From assembly GCA_030560485.1 (NCBI GenBank), contig JAKTTS010000138.1, positions 1 through 31,655 of the forward strand: 31,655 nucleotides of DNA, in the 5' to 3' direction. The notes under the pieces were generated by a model. That model worked only from the letters and a program-made list of their open reading frames with translations. It did no database searches and was not told where the DNA came from. The translations under genes were made by a program, and so were the position numbers. The DNA is from Ascoidea tarda (nom. inval.) (lineage: Eukaryota > Ascomycota > Saccharomycetes > Ascoideales > Ascoideaceae). Positions 30,781 to 31,655 of the stretch are shown here, one piece after another; within the stretch, counting starts at the first letter, position 1, and the number at the start of each line of letters is the position of its first letter.

Positions 30781-31655
30781 CTGAATTAGGAGAGTTCTTC
30801 AACAGCAAGTGGTTTTGACTCGACATCATTTTCAAATGCTTTAGCCAATGTGGATTTGAACCCGATTAGGTTTTGAACTTGATAATATGATTGAATTTTC
30901 TCAGTGAAGTCTTTTAATGAAATATTATAACTACCTTCAATTTGTTCAATGTTTATTTTAAAAAATATTTTTGGTTTATCCATATGTTTCATTGTAAACT
31001 TTTCCATTAAAATTTTGTTAACAATACTCAACTCTTTTTTGGCTTTACCAGCAATCAATATTCCATTAACCTAGATTATTATTAAACAGTTGGAATTGAA
31101 AAATAAACATGGATCCAGTGAATTTTGTTTGTACATACCATCCTTCATTATTACATCTTTAATTGTATTAAACCGTATATAAAGTCATTGCTTCAATCTA
31201 TAAAGACTCTTCTTTAATTTCCAAACTGATGATTTTAGTCATTGTACTTGCCGGTGGTTAAAACCCCCCTGGATAGTCAATACTACCGTATAAAATTGTT
31301 GTTTTTGCGTCAAATTGACTAAACTTAAATTTTTTCATTGCAGTCAGGAAAAGTAACAATCTCAATGTACTATAATTCATGATGTGAGCATAAACATTAA
31401 TGTAATTCCGACCACGCTCTTGAATATATGATTTTGCAACTAATTTCTCTTTGAAAAATAAATCTCTATTTGCTTCATGTTTGATGTTGAATACCTATTT
31501 TTCTTTGCAATTTTATCAATAACAGAATTTTTAAAAAGAAAACTTTTCAGATTCTTGTCTGACAAAATTGTTAAATTTGATCATTATCCTTTTAACCATC
31601 GAAATTATTTGGTTATTGTTTTTATCTTTAATTTCTAAAATCCTTCATTACTTAA
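30781..31655 (-). pseudogene. E9 reverse transcriptase remnant, cut by window edge
   Basis: On the minus strand, E-K-L-V-A-K-S-Y-I-Q-E-R-G-R-N-Y at about 31410-31460 is the K-A-R-L-V-A-K-G-F opening. It is followed by T-L-R-L-L-L-F-L-T-A-M-K-K and F-D-A-K-T (the Q-L-D-V-K-T-A-F box) near 31300-31360. The frame at 30786-31058 carries M-D-K-P-K-I-F-F-K-I-N-I-E-Q and N-I-S-L-K-D-F-T-E. Confidence 0.8.

Larger units (their letters stand above)
29356..31655 (-). mobile_element. E9: Copia-type fossil, 3' LTR to RT, open at right edge
   Basis: Minus-strand copy inserted in E8 integrase. It has a 3' LTR (29356 to about 30014), RNase H (about 30030-30780) and RT (about 30780-31655, running off the window). 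Its domains are slightly better preserved than in the outer layers, consistent with being the innermost and youngest of the visible nest, but it too is broken many times. Confidence 0.8.

Noticed and set aside
1-31655. Repeat-induced point mutation as in some fungi, as the cause of the AT-rich decay.
   Set aside because: CpA and TpG dinucleotides look common throughout and decay includes many length changes. A dinucleotide count would be needed to be sure.
1-31655. An alternative genetic code in which stop codons are read as amino acids.
   Set aside because: The interruptions come with frequent frame changes and deletions and differ from copy to copy, as expected for decay rather than a systematic codon reassignment.

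Overview
The window is AT-rich eukaryotic DNA made almost entirely of old, heavily decayed copies of one Ty1/Copia-type LTR retrotransposon family. I found no host gene, tRNA, rRNA or CRISPR array. The family assignment rests on the domain order, which is always gag (zinc knuckle), protease, gag-pre-integrase, integrase, long linker, reverse transcriptase, RNase H. This is the Copia order (integrase before RT). Recurring motifs support it: a CX2CX4HX4C knuckle, a D-S-G-A-T protease box, Y-V-D-D in RT, T-E-A-E-Y in RNase H, and an A-D-I-L-T-K tail before the 3' LTR. The host cannot be named from this window; an animal with AT-rich, transposon-packed heterochromatin fits, but other eukaryotes are possible. 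Every copy is broken many times over, so all are treated as fossils.

Left part (1-10525). E1 (minus, about 1-1700, running off the left edge) and E2 (plus, about 1715-4804) lie back to back as an imperfect inverted repeat. E2 is followed by E3 (plus, 4805-10525). E3 is the only copy with both LTRs and every domain, about 5.7 kb long, with two strongly diverged LTRs of about 660 bp.

Middle (10526-14985). E4 (minus) keeps part of a 5' LTR, gag, protease, integrase and linker. It is split by a plus-strand solo LTR (12157-13482), which is itself split by a minus-strand solo LTR (12580-13234). This is an LTR inside an LTR inside an element.

Right part (14986-31655). E5 (plus) has integrase through RNase H, with an internal tandem duplication of its RT/RNase H segment. 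It ends in an LTR (19025 to about 19690) directly followed by E6 (plus; gag, protease, start of integrase), so the two share one LTR. E6 is cut at 21338 by the 3' LTR of E7 (minus). E7 is cut in gag at 25801 by the 3' LTR of E8 (minus), and E8 is cut in integrase at about 29356 by the 3' LTR of E9 (minus), which runs off the right edge. This looks like the left half of a four-level nest. If so, the missing halves of E8, E7 and E6 should appear in that order to the right of the window.

Boundaries were set by eye from cross-comparison of the copies and are good to about 5-30 bp at most LTR ends and about 50-100 bp for internal domains. There is no sign of a living cellular system here; the interest lies in the insertion architecture, the repeated breakpoints and the conserved features of the family.
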